64,000 bases of DNA from an uncultured Eubacteriales bacterium (GCA_900546255.1 URCB01000006.1:1-64000), one strand, 5' to 3'. Positions 1 through 9,300 are shown, counted from the stretch's first letter. A program made the numbers and translations. The notes: generated by a model not told the origin, from the letters alone.

Positions 1-1614
1 CGGCAAGCGCGTCACCACAAGCGACTGCACCGTCTCCGAAACGGAGCGCGCATCCTCACGCGGCATAAAAAAGAAATCGTTACTGCGCACGGAAAGCTCC
101 GGCATCTCGCCCTCCACAATCTTGTGCGCGTTCATCACAATGAGACTCTCCATCGACTGACGGAAAATCTCCTTCAGTTGCACTGTTGGGAATACCTTCG
201 ACGCAATAAGGTCTCCGATGACATTGCCCGGCCCCACGCTCGGCAGCTGGTCGCTGTCGCCGACCAAGATCAAACGGCAGCCGATGGGCAGCGCGCGCAG
301 AACACTTTCAAACACATACGCGTCCACCATGGAAAGCTCATCGATGACCACTGCGTCACACTCCAGCGGATTGCGCTCGTTTCTCTGGAATACCGGGTCA
401 TCGTTGTCGTCCCAGTCCACCTGTAACATGCGGTGAATGGTCTTCGCCTCCACGCCCGTCAGCTCGGACATGCGCTTCGCCGCGCGCCCCGTCGGCGCCG
501 CCAGAAATACCGTCTCGCCTTTTTCCATCAAAATGCGGATAATCGCGTTCAGCGTCGTCGTTTTGCCTGTGCCCGGGCCACCCGTCAAAATCAAAAGACC
601 CTTTTCCAGCGCCGCGCGGATCGCATCCTTCTGCAATTCGGCGTACTCGATGCCCTCCGTGCGCTCGATTTCCGCAATCTCCCGGTCAATGCCCGTAATG
701 GATTCCGGCGGGTAGCGCAGCATCATATGGATGCGGTCGGCGCAGTACACCTCGCTGCGGTGCTGCTTCGGCAAAAACACGAAGTCACGCCCGTTAAAAT
801 TCTCGTTCACCGCCTCAAACGTCTGGCACAGCTCAAGTAAAGCCTCCTGCGCACTCTCCGGCGGCACGCCCAAAAGCTTCGCGGCCGCCGCGCACAGTTT
901 ATCCGCCGGCAGGCACGTGTGCCCGTTATTCAAATTGTGCCGCAGCACATACAGCACGCCCGCCTTCACGCGCTCCTTGTTGTCGCGGTCATACTCCAGC
1001 GACTCCGCCAGCTGATCCGCCACCGCAAACGAAATGCCGATCTTATCGCTGCACAGCCGGTACGGGTCTTCCTGAATGCACGCCACAGAGTCCTGCCCGT
1101 ACACCTTCCACACCTTCACGGTGTCCTCCGGGCGCACACCAAAGCTGCCGAGGAATGTCATCAAATCGCGGATGCCGTTCACGCGCTGCATCTCCTCGGA
1201 GATTTCTTTCGCCTTTTTCAGCGTGATGCCCTTCACGGTTGCAAGCCGCGCCGGATCTTCCTCAATCACCTTAATGGATTCATCGCCGAACGCTTCTATA
1301 ATTCGCCCCGCCAGCGCGCCGCCGATGCCCTTCACCGCGCCGCTCGAAAGGTATTTCAGCATCGCCGCCGTGTCCGCCGGACGGGAGCGCTCAAACGCCT
1401 GTGCGCGGAACTGCTGCCCGAACGTCGCGTGCGATGTCCACGTGCCATACAGGTGCAGCCGCTCCCCCACACTCACATAAGGGAACGTCCCCACCACCGT
1501 GATGAGCTCTTCGCCGCAATCGACCTCCAACACCGTGTACTGGTTGCTGTCGTTGTGGTAGACGATATTTTCCACGCTGCCTTCCATTTCCAGCAGCCCG
1601 TTTTCCTGCGGCAT
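1..1614 (-). CDS. recD2: RecD2-type ATP-dependent DNA helicase, C-terminus cut by window edge
   Basis: SF1B 5'-3' DNA helicase of the RecD2/TraA-like family, used in DNA repair in bacteria that have no RecBCD partner. 538 codons are inside the window and the reading frame is still open at base 1. The N-terminal part (about residues 1-330) has the long extension with helix-hairpin-helix-like segments such as VKGIGGALAGRIIEAFG that separates RecD2 from RecD. Walker A GGPGTGKTT lies near residue 345, followed by APTGRAAKRMSELTG (motif Ia) and a Walker B region VVIDELSMVD. The ATG at 1612-1614 follows an AAGGGGG ribosome site. Proline and alanine codons are CCG/GCG-rich, unlike genes right of 5.3 kb. 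Confidence 0.95.
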   Translation of the reverse strand, partial: MPQENGLLEMEGSVENIVYHNDSNQYTVLEVDCGEELITVVGTFPYVSVGERLHLYGTWTSHATFGQQFRAQAFERSRPADTAAMLKYLSSGAVKGIGGALAGRIIEAFGDESIKVIEEDPARLATVKGITLKKAKEISEEMQRVNGIRDLMTFLGSFGVRPEDTVKVWKVYGQDSVACIQEDPYRLCSDKIGISFAVADQLAESLEYDRDNKERVKAGVLYVLRHNLNNGHTCLPADKLCAAAAKLLGVPPESAQEALLELCQTFEAVNENFNGRDFVFLPKQHRSEVYCADRIHMMLRYPPESITGIDREIAEIERTEGIEYAELQKDAIRAALEKGLLILTGGPGTGKTTTLNAIIRILMEKGETVFLAAPTGRAAKRMSELTGVEAKTIHRMLQVDWDDNDDPVFQRNERNPLECDAVVIDELSMVDAYVFESVLRALPIGCRLILVGDSDQLPSVGPGNVIGDLIASKVFPTVQLKEIFRQSMESLIVMNAHKIVEGEMPELSVRSNDFFFMPREDARSVSETVQSLVVTRLP

Positions 1615-1640
1615 CGGTTGCGCCCCCTTGATTTATCATC

Positions 1641-1743
1641 AAAACAAATCCTTTTGGGTTTGTTTTATTTCACTTTTCGCGCAAGCGAAAAATTTCACAA
1701 TACGTAAGTATTATTTCACATTCGGCAAAGCCGAATATTTCAC
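1641..1743. repeat. String of short perfect hairpins separated by ATTTCAC (GTGAAAT) direct repeats
   Basis: Four copies of ATTTCAC (1667-1673, 1692-1698, 1713-1719, 1737-1743) alternate with perfect inverted repeats: TTTTCGC/GCGAAAA with loop GCAA (1674-1691), AATAC/GTATT with loop GTAA (1699-1712), ATTCGGC/GCCGAAT with loop AAA (1720-1736). An outer 8-bp inverted repeat AAAACAAA/TTTGTTTT sits at 1641-1666. The block fills the gap between recD2 and the small upstream gene. It looks like a dispersed palindromic element of REP/MITE type. The genome-wide copy number cannot be seen here. Confidence 0.85.
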
Positions 1744-1785
1744 TGAAACATTACTGCCTTCATTACTTAAATTTCTACGCTTCTA

Positions 1786-2121
1786 TTATAGAACATTCTT
1801 TCGTGTTTGAAAAGCCCCAATCTCTGCAAACGGGTATTTTTGCACAAGTCTGCGGATAATCGCGTCGATCTCCGGGTCGTTTGTCGGGTTTAGGCACACA
1901 ATACGGCACATGCCGTATAAATCCAGCCACTTCACGCGTTCCAAAACACTGCGCACAATATACTCTGCGTCGTCCGCGCGGCGAATCGTCGCATACACCG
2001 TAAACGGCAGCGCATCCTCCAGCATTTTCGAACGTGTCACGCGCAGGCAAACGCTCCGCACAGCAAATAAAAAGATACACAGCGTAAACGCGCACACCAA
2101 AGCAATCCCGATAGGCTCCAT
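1786..2121 (-). CDS. Small membrane-anchored protein of unknown function
   Basis: 111 residues. One hydrophobic segment at about residues 4-24 (IGIALVCAFTLCIFLFAV) is followed by a basic stretch and a soluble domain with conserved-looking segments such as VKWLDLYGMCRIVCLN and FAEIG. I chose the ATG at 2119-2121 because a GGAGG site lies 8 bases upstream; a GTG three codons further out is also open. It lies between metK and recD2 on the same strand, with the hairpin repeat block after it. I do not recognise the family. A type II-like topology (short N-terminus, single anchor, cytoplasmic or external domain) is inference. Confidence 0.7.
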   Translation of the reverse strand: MEPIGIALVCAFTLCIFLFAVRSVCLRVTRSKMLEDALPFTVYATIRRADDAEYIVRSVLERVKWLDLYGMCRIVCLNPTNDPEIDAIIRRLVQKYPFAEIGAFQTRKNVL

Positions 2122-2187
2122 AAAAAACACCTCCGCGCCAGTCTATGACGCGAAGGTGCATTCGGTTCTTATTCTGTTTTGCACAAA

Positions 2188-3372
2188 TTAAAGCACGGCA
2201 GCCTTCAGAGCCTCAACCTTGTCGGTCTTCTCCCACTGCACGCCGAGTTCCTCACGGCCCATGTGGCCGTAAGCGGCGAGCTGACGGTAAATCGGGCGGC
2301 GCAGGTCGAGGTTGCGGATGATCGCGTTCGGGCGCAGGTCAAAGACCTTCTGCACAGCCTCGGCAAGCTTGGAATCCTCCACTGTGCCGGTGCCGAATGT
2401 ATCGACCATAACGGAAACCGGGTGTGCAACACCGATGGCGTATGCAAGCTGCACCTCGCACTTCTTTGCAAAGCCCGCAGCTACAATGTTCTTTGCAACA
2501 TAACGTGCCGCGTATGCAGCGGAACGGTCAACCTTCGTCGGGTCCTTGCCGGAGAATGCACCGCCGCCGTGACGGCCTACGCCGCCGTACGTATCGACGA
2601 TGATCTTTCTGCCGGTCAGACCGCTGTCACCTACCGGGCCGCCGATGACAAAACGGCCGGTCGGGTTTACATAATACTTCGTGTTCTCATCGATGAGCTC
2701 CGCCGGAACGATCGGCTTCACAACATATTCGATCATATCCTTGCGAATCTGCTCCAGAGAGACAGCCTCGCTGTGCTGCGTGGAAATGACGATGGTGTCG
2801 ATGCGCTTCACCGTGTCGCCGTCGTATTCCGCCGTCACCTGCGTCTTGCCGTCCGGGCGGAGGTAGTCAAGCGTGCCGTCCTTGCGGACTTTTGCCAGCT
2901 GCTTTGCAAGCTTATGCGCCAAAGAGATGGTCAGCGGCATCAGCTCCGGGGTCTCATCGCAGGCATAGCCGAACATCATGCCCTGGTCGCCCGCGCCAAT
3001 GAGGTCGTCCTGGTCAGCGGCGCCGTTTTTCGTCTCAAGGGATTCGTTCACGCCCATTGCAATGTCCGGGGACTGCATGTCGATGGAGGTCAGCACCGCA
3101 CAGGTCGCACCATTGAAGCCCGCATCCGGAGAATCGTAACCGATCTCTTTGATGACTTTACGCGCAATCGCATCGATGTCCACATAGCACTCGGTGGAAA
3201 TCTCGCCCATCACGTGCACCATACCGGTCGTCGCCGTCACTTCGCAAGCTACATGCGCGGTCGGGTCTTTCGCCATGATATCGTCGAGAATTGCATCGGA
3301 AATCTGGTCGCAAACCTTGTCCGGGTGGCCTTCGGTCACGGATTCAGATGTAAAAAGATGTTTGTTGTTCAT
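2188..3372 (-). CDS. metK: S-adenosylmethionine synthetase
   Basis: Makes S-adenosylmethionine from methionine and ATP, with release of phosphate and diphosphate; cytoplasmic tetramer in the family. 394 residues, normal family length. Visible signatures are [20 protein letters not shown] at the N-terminus, [12 protein letters not shown] near residue 120, and the glycine-rich [19 protein letters not shown] near 270. The ATG at 3370-3372 was preferred to an upstream in-frame start because AGGAG lies 7 bases before it. A SAM-I riboswitch with its own terminator lies in the leader, so expression should fall when SAM is high. Monocistronic as far as visible. Confidence 0.98.
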   Translation of the reverse strand: MNNKHLFTSESVTEGHPDKVCDQISDAILDDIMAKDPTAHVACEVTATTGMVHVMGEISTECYVDIDAIARKVIKEIGYDSPDAGFNGATCAVLTSIDMQSPDIAMGVNESLETKNGAADQDDLIGAGDQGMMFGYACDETPELMPLTISLAHKLAKQLAKVRKDGTLDYLRPDGKTQVTAEYDGDTVKRIDTIVISTQHSEAVSLEQIRKDMIEYVVKPIVPAELIDENTKYYVNPTGRFVIGGPVGDSGLTGRKIIVDTYGGVGRHGGGAFSGKDPTKVDRSAAYAARYVAKNIVAAGFAKKCEVQLAYAIGVAHPVSVMVDTFGTGTVEDSKLAEAVQKVFDLRPNAIIRNLDLRRPIYRQLAAYGHMGREELGVQWEKTDKVEALKAAVL

Positions 3373-3421
3373 GTTTTGCTCCTTTACTCTTTTCACTCAC
3401 AGCCCCCACAAGGAATTTTCG

Positions 3422-3455
3422 GAAAAAAAGAACCGCTCACAAAGATGAGCGGTTC
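3422..3455 (-). terminator. Intrinsic terminator of the metK SAM riboswitch
   Basis: Stem GAACCGCTCA/TGAGCGGTTC (3430-3455) followed on the minus strand by seven T residues. Nine bases of the 5' side of this hairpin (complement of 3441-3449) can instead pair with the 3' strand of riboswitch helix P1 (complement of 3462-3470), which gives a mutually exclusive antiterminator. Confidence 0.9.
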
Positions 3456-3461
3456 AAAATC

Positions 3462-3560
3462 CTCATCTTTCGGCATTGCCATGCCGCAGGAATTAGCACC
3501 TTGCAAAATGCAGGTTGCCGGACATCAAAGGGCCTGTTCCCTCCGTCACTCTTGATAAGG
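3462..3560 (-). ncRNA. SAM-I (S-box) riboswitch controlling metK
   Basis: The minus strand carries the S-box core: CTTATCAAGAG, then GGAGGGA, then a CCGGCAACC block, a GGTGCTAATTCC segment, and the closing strand GATGAG that pairs with CTTATC. S-boxes bind S-adenosylmethionine and, when bound, free the downstream terminator. The terminator is present at 3422-3455, before metK, so this is a transcription-attenuation OFF switch. The layout (promoter, aptamer, terminator, metK) is complete. Confidence 0.95.
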
Positions 3561-3585
3561 GCATATTCATTTTTGACTGTAAAAA

Positions 3586-3614
3586 AGTATAACACAGTTT
3601 TTCGCAAATAGCAA
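3586..3614 (-). promoter_or_regulatory. Sigma-A type promoter for the SAM riboswitch-metK transcript
   Basis: TTGCTA (complement of 3609-3614), 17-bp spacer, TATACT (complement of 3586-3591), about 25 bases before the riboswitch. Confidence 0.8.
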
Positions 3615-3617
3615 GGG

Positions 3618-3643
3618 AAAAAACCGCAGAAAATCCCGGTTTT
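3618..3643 (-). terminator. Possible weak terminator after the left ribU
   Basis: AAACCG/CGGTTT with a 10-base loop followed by TTT on the minus strand, between the ribU stop and the metK promoter. The stem is only 6 bp, so this is a weak call. Confidence 0.4.
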
Positions 3644-3664
3644 ATACCGACAAATTCCGGCATA

Positions 3665-4273
3665 TCATACGACTTTGCCGTTGATGACCGGCTCCAGCTT
3701 TTTATATACCAGAATCGTGATAACCGCGCTGATGAGCCCCTTGCAGAACGTAAACGGCAAGTTAAAGATCAAAAGCGCCTGCCACAACTCCTGCACGGAC
3801 GGATTGATTGCCTGATACATGCCCATAATGGCCTCCATCGGCATCACATTCGTGTAGATTGGGTAAATGATGAACAGATTCGAGAAGAATCCCAGCACTG
3901 CCATCAAAAGCGCGCCAACAACAGAGCCCACAATCGCGCCGCCGTAATTGCGGTGGTGGCGGTAAATCAGCCCCGCCGGCACCACAAACGCAGAACCGAT
4001 AATGAAGTTCGAGAGCTCACCCACACCGCCGGTGATGGTCTGCGAAAGCAGCACAAGGTTTTTCACAAAGCAAACGGCAACGCCGCTCACCGGCCCAAGC
4101 GTAAACGCCGCGATCAGCGCCGGCAGCTCGGAAAAGTCGAGCGAAATAAAGCTCGGCATAAACGGCAGCTGGAAGTGTAAAAACATCAAAACGGTCGCAA
4201 TCGCCGCCAGTACGCCGGTCATTGCAATTTTACGAATATTCACATTGGAAGTTTTTGCAGTATTTACGGTCAT
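3665..4273 (-). CDS. ribU: ECF transporter S component, riboflavin-type (RibU-like), left copy
   Basis: Substrate-binding membrane component of an energy-coupling-factor vitamin importer; with the shared EcfA/A'/T module it would take up riboflavin. 202 residues with about six hydrophobic segments. The early stretch LPFMPSFISLDFSELPAL and then LGPVSGVAVCFVKNLV match the RibU pattern (loop with LDFSELP before helix 2). Substrate assignment rests mainly on the FMN riboswitch directly upstream. The ECF ATPases and EcfT are not in the window. A second, clearly different RibU-type gene with its own FMN riboswitch lies at 11348-11974. This copy uses CCG for proline, that one CCC-style codons. Confidence 0.9.
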   Translation of the reverse strand: MTVNTAKTSNVNIRKIAMTGVLAAIATVLMFLHFQLPFMPSFISLDFSELPALIAAFTLGPVSGVAVCFVKNLVLLSQTITGGVGELSNFIIGSAFVVPAGLIYRHHRNYGGAIVGSVVGALLMAVLGFFSNLFIIYPIYTNVMPMEAIMGMYQAINPSVQELWQALLIFNLPFTFCKGLISAVITILVYKKLEPVINGKVV

Positions 4274-4442
4274 AAATGTCAGAACCTTTCTGTATGAATA
4301 TCAGGCAGCGCAAGGAAATTCACTCGCGCTTGTATTTTCCCTTTACGGGAAAACGCAAATCCGCGCAGCGCAGCCTTTAGAATACCGCATAAGCCATGCG
4401 CATTCCCAACTTATACTATGTCAATACAGAAACGGGGGTAAG

Positions 4443-4478
4443 AATCAAAAAAGCACCCCACGAAAACTCGCGGGGTGC
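4443..4478 (-). terminator. Terminator of the left FMN riboswitch
   Basis: On the minus strand GCACCCC pairs with GGGGTGC (4453-4459 with 4472-4478) and is followed by a T run. It lies between the aptamer and ribU, as expected for an attenuating expression platform. Confidence 0.85.
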
Positions 4479-4497
4479 CGAAATCCTTTTGATTCAC

Positions 4498-4627
4498 GTT
4501 TCTTCTATCATCCGGACTATACCGTCGGCTCCGGAATCACACCGGATCAGCGCAAAACTGCGGTCGCGGGCTTATGCCAAAGGCATTTACCGCCGGTGAG
4601 GAATCACACCTCGCCCCGAAGAAAATG
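4498..4627 (-). ncRNA. FMN riboswitch (RFN element) upstream of the left ribU
   Basis: Minus-strand RFN signatures in order: CTTCGGGGCGAGGTG, GATTCCTCACCGGCGGTAA, GCCCGCGACC, GATCCGGTGTGATTCCGGAGCCGACGGTATAGTC (read in pieces), and a closing GATGATAGAAG strand pairing with the opening CTTC. Binds FMN and shuts down riboflavin import or synthesis genes. It starts about 25 bases after the tuf stop codon and I see no strong promoter in that gap, so transcripts may enter from tuf. The gap also lies in the left-hand codon-style segment. Confidence 0.95.
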
Positions 4628-4651
4628 ATGAGATTTTAGTTTGAGCAAAAA

Positions 4652-5854
4652 TTACTCGTTGATACCCGTAACAACGCCGGAACCAACAGTTCTGCCGCCT
4701 TCACGGATAGCGAAGCGAAGACCCTCTTCGATAGCGATCGGAGTGATCAGCTCAACGTCCATGACAACGTTATCGCCAGGCATGCACATCTCGGTGCCTT
4801 CCGGCAGAGAGATAACGCCCGTAACGTCGGTGGTACGGAAATAGAACTGCGGACGATAGTTGTTGAAGAACGGGGTATGACGGCCGCCTTCTTCCTTGGA
4901 CAGGACGTAGACCTGGCCGCGGAACTTGGTGTGCGGATGGATGGAGCCCGGCTTGCAGAGGACCTGGCCACGCTCGATGCTCTTCTTGTCAACGCCGCGG
5001 AGCAGAGCGCCGATGTTGTCGCCGGCTTCTGCGTAGTCCAGCAGCTTGTGGAACATTTCGATATCGGTGACGACGGTGGACTTCTTCTCTTCCATCAGGC
5101 CAACGATCTCGACCGGCTCGTTCTTCTTGACGATACCACGCTCGACACGACCGGTGGCGACGGTGCCGCGGCCGGAGATGGTGAAGACGTCCTCGACCGG
5201 CATCAGGAAGGGCATGTCAGCCTTGCGGTCCGGGGTCGGGATATAGTCGTCAACAGCGTCCATGAGCTCCTTGATGGAGGCATAGGCGGGGTCGTTGGGG
5301 TCGTTGCTCTCGCAAGTCAGAGCCTGCAGAGCGGAGCCCTTGATGATGGGGACATCGTCGCCCGGGAACTCGTAGTAAGACAGGGTCTCGCGGACTTCCA
5401 TCTCGACGAGCTCGAGCAGCTCCTCGTCATCGACCTGATCGCACTTGTTCAGGTAAACAACGATAGCGGGAACGCCGACCTGACGGGCCAGCAGCAGGTG
5501 CTCCTTCGTCTGGGCCATGGGGCCGTCGGAAGCAGCGATAACGAGGATCGCGCCGTCCATCTGAGCAGCGCCGGTGATCATGTTCTTGATATAGTCGGCG
5601 TGGCCCGGGCAGTCAACGTGTGCATAGTGACGGGCGTCGGTCTCATACTCCACGTGAGCGGTGTTGATGGTGATGCCGCGCTCTCTCTCCTCGGGGGCCT
5701 TGTCGATGCTGGAATAATCCTCGAACTGAGCCTTGCCCTGGAGAGCCAGGAACTTGGTGATAGCAGCGGTCAGGGTGGTCTTGCCATGGTCAACGTGACC
5801 AATGGTGCCAATGTTTACGTGGGGCTTGGTTCTTTCAAACTTTTGCTTGGCCAT
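4652..5854 (-). CDS. tuf: Translation elongation factor Tu
   Basis: GTPase that delivers aminoacyl-tRNA to the ribosome. 400 residues, normal length. G1 [10 protein letters not shown]3 DCPGHADY, G4 NKCDQVDD and the C-terminal domain ending with GVVTGINE are all intact. The ATG at 5852-5854 follows GAGGAGG. It has its own promoter after fusA. Codon use changes within the gene: of the first nine prolines seven are CCC, two CCG; of the last twelve ten are CCG, one CCC, one CCT, with the switch near 5200-5290. Flanking fusA uses CCC, metK CCG. This suggests the two halves come from different genomes. No dedicated terminator is seen; the FMN riboswitch follows at once. Confidence 0.98.
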   Translation of the reverse strand: MAKQKFERTKPHVNIGTIGHVDHGKTTLTAAITKFLALQGKAQFEDYSSIDKAPEERERGITINTAHVEYETDARHYAHVDCPGHADYIKNMITGAAQMDGAILVIAASDGPMAQTKEHLLLARQVGVPAIVVYLNKCDQVDDEELLELVEMEVRETLSYYEFPGDDVPIIKGSALQALTCESNDPNDPAYASIKELMDAVDDYIPTPDRKADMPFLMPVEDVFTISGRGTVATGRVERGIVKKNEPVEIVGLMEEKKSTVVTDIEMFHKLLDYAEAGDNIGALLRGVDKKSIERGQVLCKPGSIHPHTKFRGQVYVLSKEEGGRHTPFFNNYRPQFYFRTTDVTGVISLPEGTEMCMPGDNVVMDVELITPIAIEEGLRFAIREGGRTVGSGVVTGINE

Positions 5855-5924
5855 GATTGATAATCCTCCTCAAAATACAGACAAAAGACTGTCTTACTGA
5901 TCATGAGATACTCTTGTGCATCCT

Positions 5925-5953
5925 ATTCTACAGGATGTGGCTGGAAATTACAA
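5925..5953 (-). promoter_or_regulatory. Internal promoter for tuf
   Basis: TTGTAA (complement of 5948-5953), 17-bp spacer, TAGAAT (complement of 5925-5930), in the 142-base gap between fusA and tuf. Lets tuf be made in excess of the rest of the str operon. Confidence 0.75.
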
Positions 5954-5996
5954 CGGGAAAATACGCATTTCGTGCACAATTTCAAGAAAATTATGC

Positions 5997-8099
5997 TCAT
6001 TCTGCGCCGTTGCGCTTCTCCACAATCTTGTCGGTGATGGACTTGGGGATTTCCACGTAGCTGTGGGGCTCCATGGAGTACTGGCCGCGGCCCTGGGTAC
6101 GGCTGCGCAGGTCGGTGGCGTAGCCGAACATCTCAGACAGGGGGACCAGTGCATCGATCTGCTGGGCACCGGGACGGGCCTCCATGCCCTGGATCTGTCC
6201 ACGGCGGGAGTTCAGGTCGCCGATGACGTCGCCCATGTAGTCCTCGGGAACGATGACGGAAACCTTCATGATGGGCTCCAGCAGGCAGGGGTTGGCCTTC
6301 CGGCAGGCCTCTTTGAAGGCCATGGAACCGGCAATCTTAAAGGCCATCTCGGAGGAGTCCACTTCGTGGAAGGAGCCGTCGTACAGGGTGACCTTCACGT
6401 CCACCACGGGGTAGCCGGCCAGAATGCCGGACTCCATGGCGCCCTGGATACCAGCGTCCACGGCGGGGATATATTCCTTGGGGATGGCGCCGCCCACGAT
6501 CTCGTTGACGAACTCGTACCCCTTGCCGGACTCGTTGGGCTCCACACGGATCTTAACGTGACCGTACTGGCCCTTACCGCCGGACTGACGGGCATACTTG
6601 GTATCCTGCTCCACGGACTTCTTGATGGTCTCCTTGTAGGCCACCTGGGGTGCGCCCACGTTGGCTTCCACCTTATACTCCCGGAGCAGACGGTCCACGA
6701 TGATCTCCAGGTGGAGCTCGCCCATGCCGGCGATGATGGTTTGACCGGTTTCCTCGTCGGTGTAGGTCTTAAAGGTGGGGTCCTCCTCAGCCAGCTTCAT
6801 GAGGGCCACGCCCATCTTCTCCTGGCCGGCCTTGGTCTTAGGCTCGATGGCCACGCGGATCACGGGCTCGGGGAACTCCATGGACTCCAGAATGATGGGA
6901 GCCTTATCGTCACACAGCGTGTCGCCGGTGGTGGAATTCTTCAGGCCCACCACGGCGGCGATGTCGCCGGAGTAGACGGTCTCGATATCCTCCCGGTGGT
7001 TGGCGTGCATCTGCAGGATACGGCCGATACGCTCTCTCTGCTTCTTGGTAGAGTTGAGCACGGCGGTACCGGCGTTGAGCACACCGGAGTACACCCGGAT
7101 GAAGGACAGCCGGCCCACATAGGGGTCTGCTGCGATCTTAAAGGCCAGAGCGGAGAAGGGCGCATTGTCGTCGGCAGGACGCTCGTCCTCCTCGCCGGTG
7201 TCGGGGTTGACACCCTTGATGGCGGGAATGTCCAGGGGGGAGGGCATGAAGTCCACGATGGCGTCCAGCAGCTTCTGAACACCCTTGTTCCGGTAAGAGG
7301 TACCGCAGGTCACAGGGACCAGCAGGTTCTCAATGGTGCCCTTCCGCAGGGCAGCCCGGATCATCTCGGTGGGGATGGGCTCGTCCTCCAGGGCGAGCAT
7401 CATCAGTTCCTCGTCCAGGTCCGCACAAGCGTCGATGAGCTTGGTGCGGTATTCCTGGGCCAGGTCCATCATGTCCTCGGGGATCTCCTCCACGCGCATA
7501 TCCTTGCCCTCGGCGTCATAGTAGACGTCGGCCTTCATCTCCACCAGGTCGATGATGCCCTTGAAGGTCTCCTCACTGCCGATGGGCAGCTGGATGGGCA
7601 CGGCGTTGCACTTGAGGCGGTCGTGGATCATGTTCAGCACGTTGTAGAAGTCCGCACCCATGATGTCCATCTTGTTGACGTAGATCATGCGGGGGACTTT
7701 GTAGTGGTCAGCCTGGCGCCACACCGTCTCGGACTGGGGCTCCACGCCGCCCTTGGCGCACATGACGGTTACGGAGCCGTCCAGCACGCGCAGGGAGCGC
7801 TCCACCTCCACGGTGAAGTCCACGTGGCCCGGGGTGTCAATGATGTTGATCCGGGTCTGGGGGAACTGGCCAGCGGTGCCGGTCCAATAACAGGTGGTAG
7901 CTGCGGAGGTGATGGTAATGCCGCGCTCCTGCTCCTGGGCCATCCAGTCCATGGTGGCAGTACCGTCATGGGTCTCGCCAATCTTATAGTTGACGCCGGT
8001 GTAGTACAGGATACGCTCGGTGGTAGTGGTTTTACCGGCATCGATGTGGGCCATGATGCCGATGTTTCTGGTGTTTTCCAGCGTAACTTTACGTCCCAT
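5997..8099 (-). CDS. fusA: Translation elongation factor G
   Basis: Ribosomal translocase GTPase; 700 residues, full family length. G1 AHIDAGKTT at residues 17-25, G3 [10 protein letters not shown]4 NKMDIMGAD, and domains II-V including [10 protein letters not shown] and the C-terminal domain ending near [11 protein letters not shown]. The ATG at 8097-8099 follows GGAGGAAAG. Sits between rpsG (18 bases upstream) and tuf in the classical str operon order. Prolines sampled across the C-terminal third are all CCC. Confidence 0.98.
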   Translation of the reverse strand: MGRKVTLENTRNIGIMAHIDAGKTTTTERILYYTGVNYKIGETHDGTATMDWMAQEQERGITITSAATTCYWTGTAGQFPQTRINIIDTPGHVDFTVEVERSLRVLDGSVTVMCAKGGVEPQSETVWRQADHYKVPRMIYVNKMDIMGADFYNVLNMIHDRLKCNAVPIQLPIGSEETFKGIIDLVEMKADVYYDAEGKDMRVEEIPEDMMDLAQEYRTKLIDACADLDEELMMLALEDEPIPTEMIRAALRKGTIENLLVPVTCGTSYRNKGVQKLLDAIVDFMPSPLDIPAIKGVNPDTGEEDERPADDNAPFSALAFKIAADPYVGRLSFIRVYSGVLNAGTAVLNSTKKQRERIGRILQMHANHREDIETVYSGDIAAVVGLKNSTTGDTLCDDKAPIILESMEFPEPVIRVAIEPKTKAGQEKMGVALMKLAEEDPTFKTYTDEETGQTIIAGMGELHLEIIVDRLLREYKVEANVGAPQVAYKETIKKSVEQDTKYARQSGGKGQYGHVKIRVEPNESGKGYEFVNEIVGGAIPKEYIPAVDAGIQGAMESGILAGYPVVDVKVTLYDGSFHEVDSSEMAFKIAGSMAFKEACRKANPCLLEPIMKVSVIVPEDYMGDVIGDLNSRRGQIQGMEARPGAQQIDALVPLSEMFGYATDLRSRTQGRGQYSMEPHSYVEIPKSITDKIVEKRNGAE

Positions 8100-8117
8100 T
8101 CTTCTCTTTCCTCCAGA

Positions 8118-8588
8118 TTACCAGCGGAAGTGTGCGAATGCCTTGTTGGCCTCAGCGTTCTTATGCATGTCCTCACGGCGCTTGACAGCGGCGCCGGTGT
8201 TGTTGGCAGCGTCCATCAGCTCGCCGGCCAGACGCTCCTTCATGGTTCTCTCGCTGCGGGCCCGGGCATAGGTGGTCAGCCAGCGCAGACCCAGGGTCTG
8301 GCGGCGTTCGGGGCGCACTTCCACAGGCACCTGGTAGGTGGCGCCGCCCACACGGCGGGCCTTAACCTCCAGGGAAGGCATGATGTTCTCCAGGGCGGCA
8401 GTGAAAACCTCCACGGGGTCCTTGTCGGTCTTTTCCTTGACAATGTCAAAGGCGCCGTAGACCACCTTCTGGGCCACGCCCTTCTTGCCGTCCAGCATCA
8501 CGCTGTTGATCAGCTTAGTTACCAGTACGGAGCGGTACATAGGATCGGGCAACACTTCCCGCTTGGGTACGTTTCCTCTTCTGGGCAC
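8118..8588 (-). CDS. rpsG: 30S ribosomal protein S7
   Basis: Primary 16S rRNA-binding protein of the small-subunit head. The chosen GTG start (8586-8588) gives 156 residues beginning [15 protein letters not shown], the standard S7 N-terminus, and follows GGAGGGAAGCAAA; an ATG six codons upstream would add a non-family extension. Ends NKAFAHFRW. Part of the str operon, 18 bases before fusA. Confidence 0.97.
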   Translation of the reverse strand: MPRRGNVPKREVLPDPMYRSVLVTKLINSVMLDGKKGVAQKVVYGAFDIVKEKTDKDPVEVFTAALENIMPSLEVKARRVGGATYQVPVEVRPERRQTLGLRWLTTYARARSERTMKERLAGELMDAANNTGAAVKRREDMHKNAEANKAFAHFRW

Positions 8589-8652
8589 TTTGCTTCCCTC
8601 CTTCATAAAAAAATGATTTCATAGGTACTCGAAAAGCACTTGGCTTTCCGTG

Positions 8653-8672
8653 TGGGGCGGGGCTTCCCGCCC
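8653..8672 (-). other. GC-rich hairpin in the rpsL-rpsG gap
   Basis: Inverted repeat GGGGCGGG/CCCGCCCC with a 4-base loop in the 208-base gap between rpsL and rpsG. No T run follows on either strand, so it is not a clear terminator. It could be an mRNA processing or stability site. In other bacteria S7 binds its own operon mRNA in this intercistronic region; whether that holds here is unknown. Confidence 0.4.
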
Positions 8673-8796
8673 CGTGCCTGCCTTGAGAGCTTCCCCAATC
8701 CCTGTACCAGGTACCGGATTGTATGGTAAGCGACTCGCGGCAAAGCGGTTGCTTTGCGCTGAGCGCAAAAAGTCAATTCAGTGGGTCAGCAGAATC

Positions 8797-9219
8797 TTAC
8801 TTCTTGCCGGCCTTGGGGCGCTTGGCACCGTACTTGGAGCGGGCCTGCATCCGGCCGCTGACGCCCTGGGTATCCAGGCTGCCGCGGATGATGTGGTAAC
8901 GCACGCCGGGCAGGTCCTTGACACGGCCGCCACGGATCATAACCACAGAGTGCTCCTGCAGGTTGTGGCCCACACCGGGGATGTAAGCGGTGACCTCGTA
9001 GCCGTTGGTCAGACGCACACGGGCGATCTTCCGCAGAGCGGAGTTCGGCTTCTTCGGAGTAGAAGTACGCACCGCGGTGCACACCCCTCTCTTCTGGGGG
9101 GAAGGCAGGTTGGTCTCCTTGTTCTTCAGGGTGTTCAGACCCTTCTGCATGGCAGGAGAGTTGGACTTGTAGGTGGCCTGTTCTCTTCCTTTGCGAACCA
9201 GCTGGTTAAACGTAGGCAT
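8797..9219 (-). CDS. rpsL: 30S ribosomal protein S12
   Basis: Decoding-centre protein of the small subunit. 140 residues starting [13 protein letters not shown]; contains [20 protein letters not shown] and [20 protein letters not shown], which hold the streptomycin-response positions (Lys in PKKPNSA, sensitive-type sequence). Begins 81 bases after the L7Ae-like gene. ATG at 9217-9219 after AAAGGAGGAACCAT. Confidence 0.98.
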   Translation of the reverse strand: MPTFNQLVRKGREQATYKSNSPAMQKGLNTLKNKETNLPSPQKRGVCTAVRTSTPKKPNSALRKIARVRLTNGYEVTAYIPGVGHNLQEHSVVMIRGGRVKDLPGVRYHIIRGSLDTQGVSGRMQARSKYGAKRPKAGKK

Positions 9220-9300
9220 ATGGTTCCTCCTTTCTCAAAAAATGGGTTGGTATATATTCTATCCGCAGGGGCCGTGGCCTATGCGGCGAATATCATGGGT

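Noticed and set aside
1641..1743. ATTTCAC repeats as a CRISPR array
   Set aside because: Repeats are only 7 bases and spacers are palindromic hairpins of 14-18 bases; no cas genes.
5916..8624. Long plus-strand open frame (902 codons) opposite fusA and rpsG
   Set aside because: It is antisense to two fully conserved genes, has no ribosome site and a Gly/His/Leu/Val-rich translation typical of the opposite strand of GC-rich genes.
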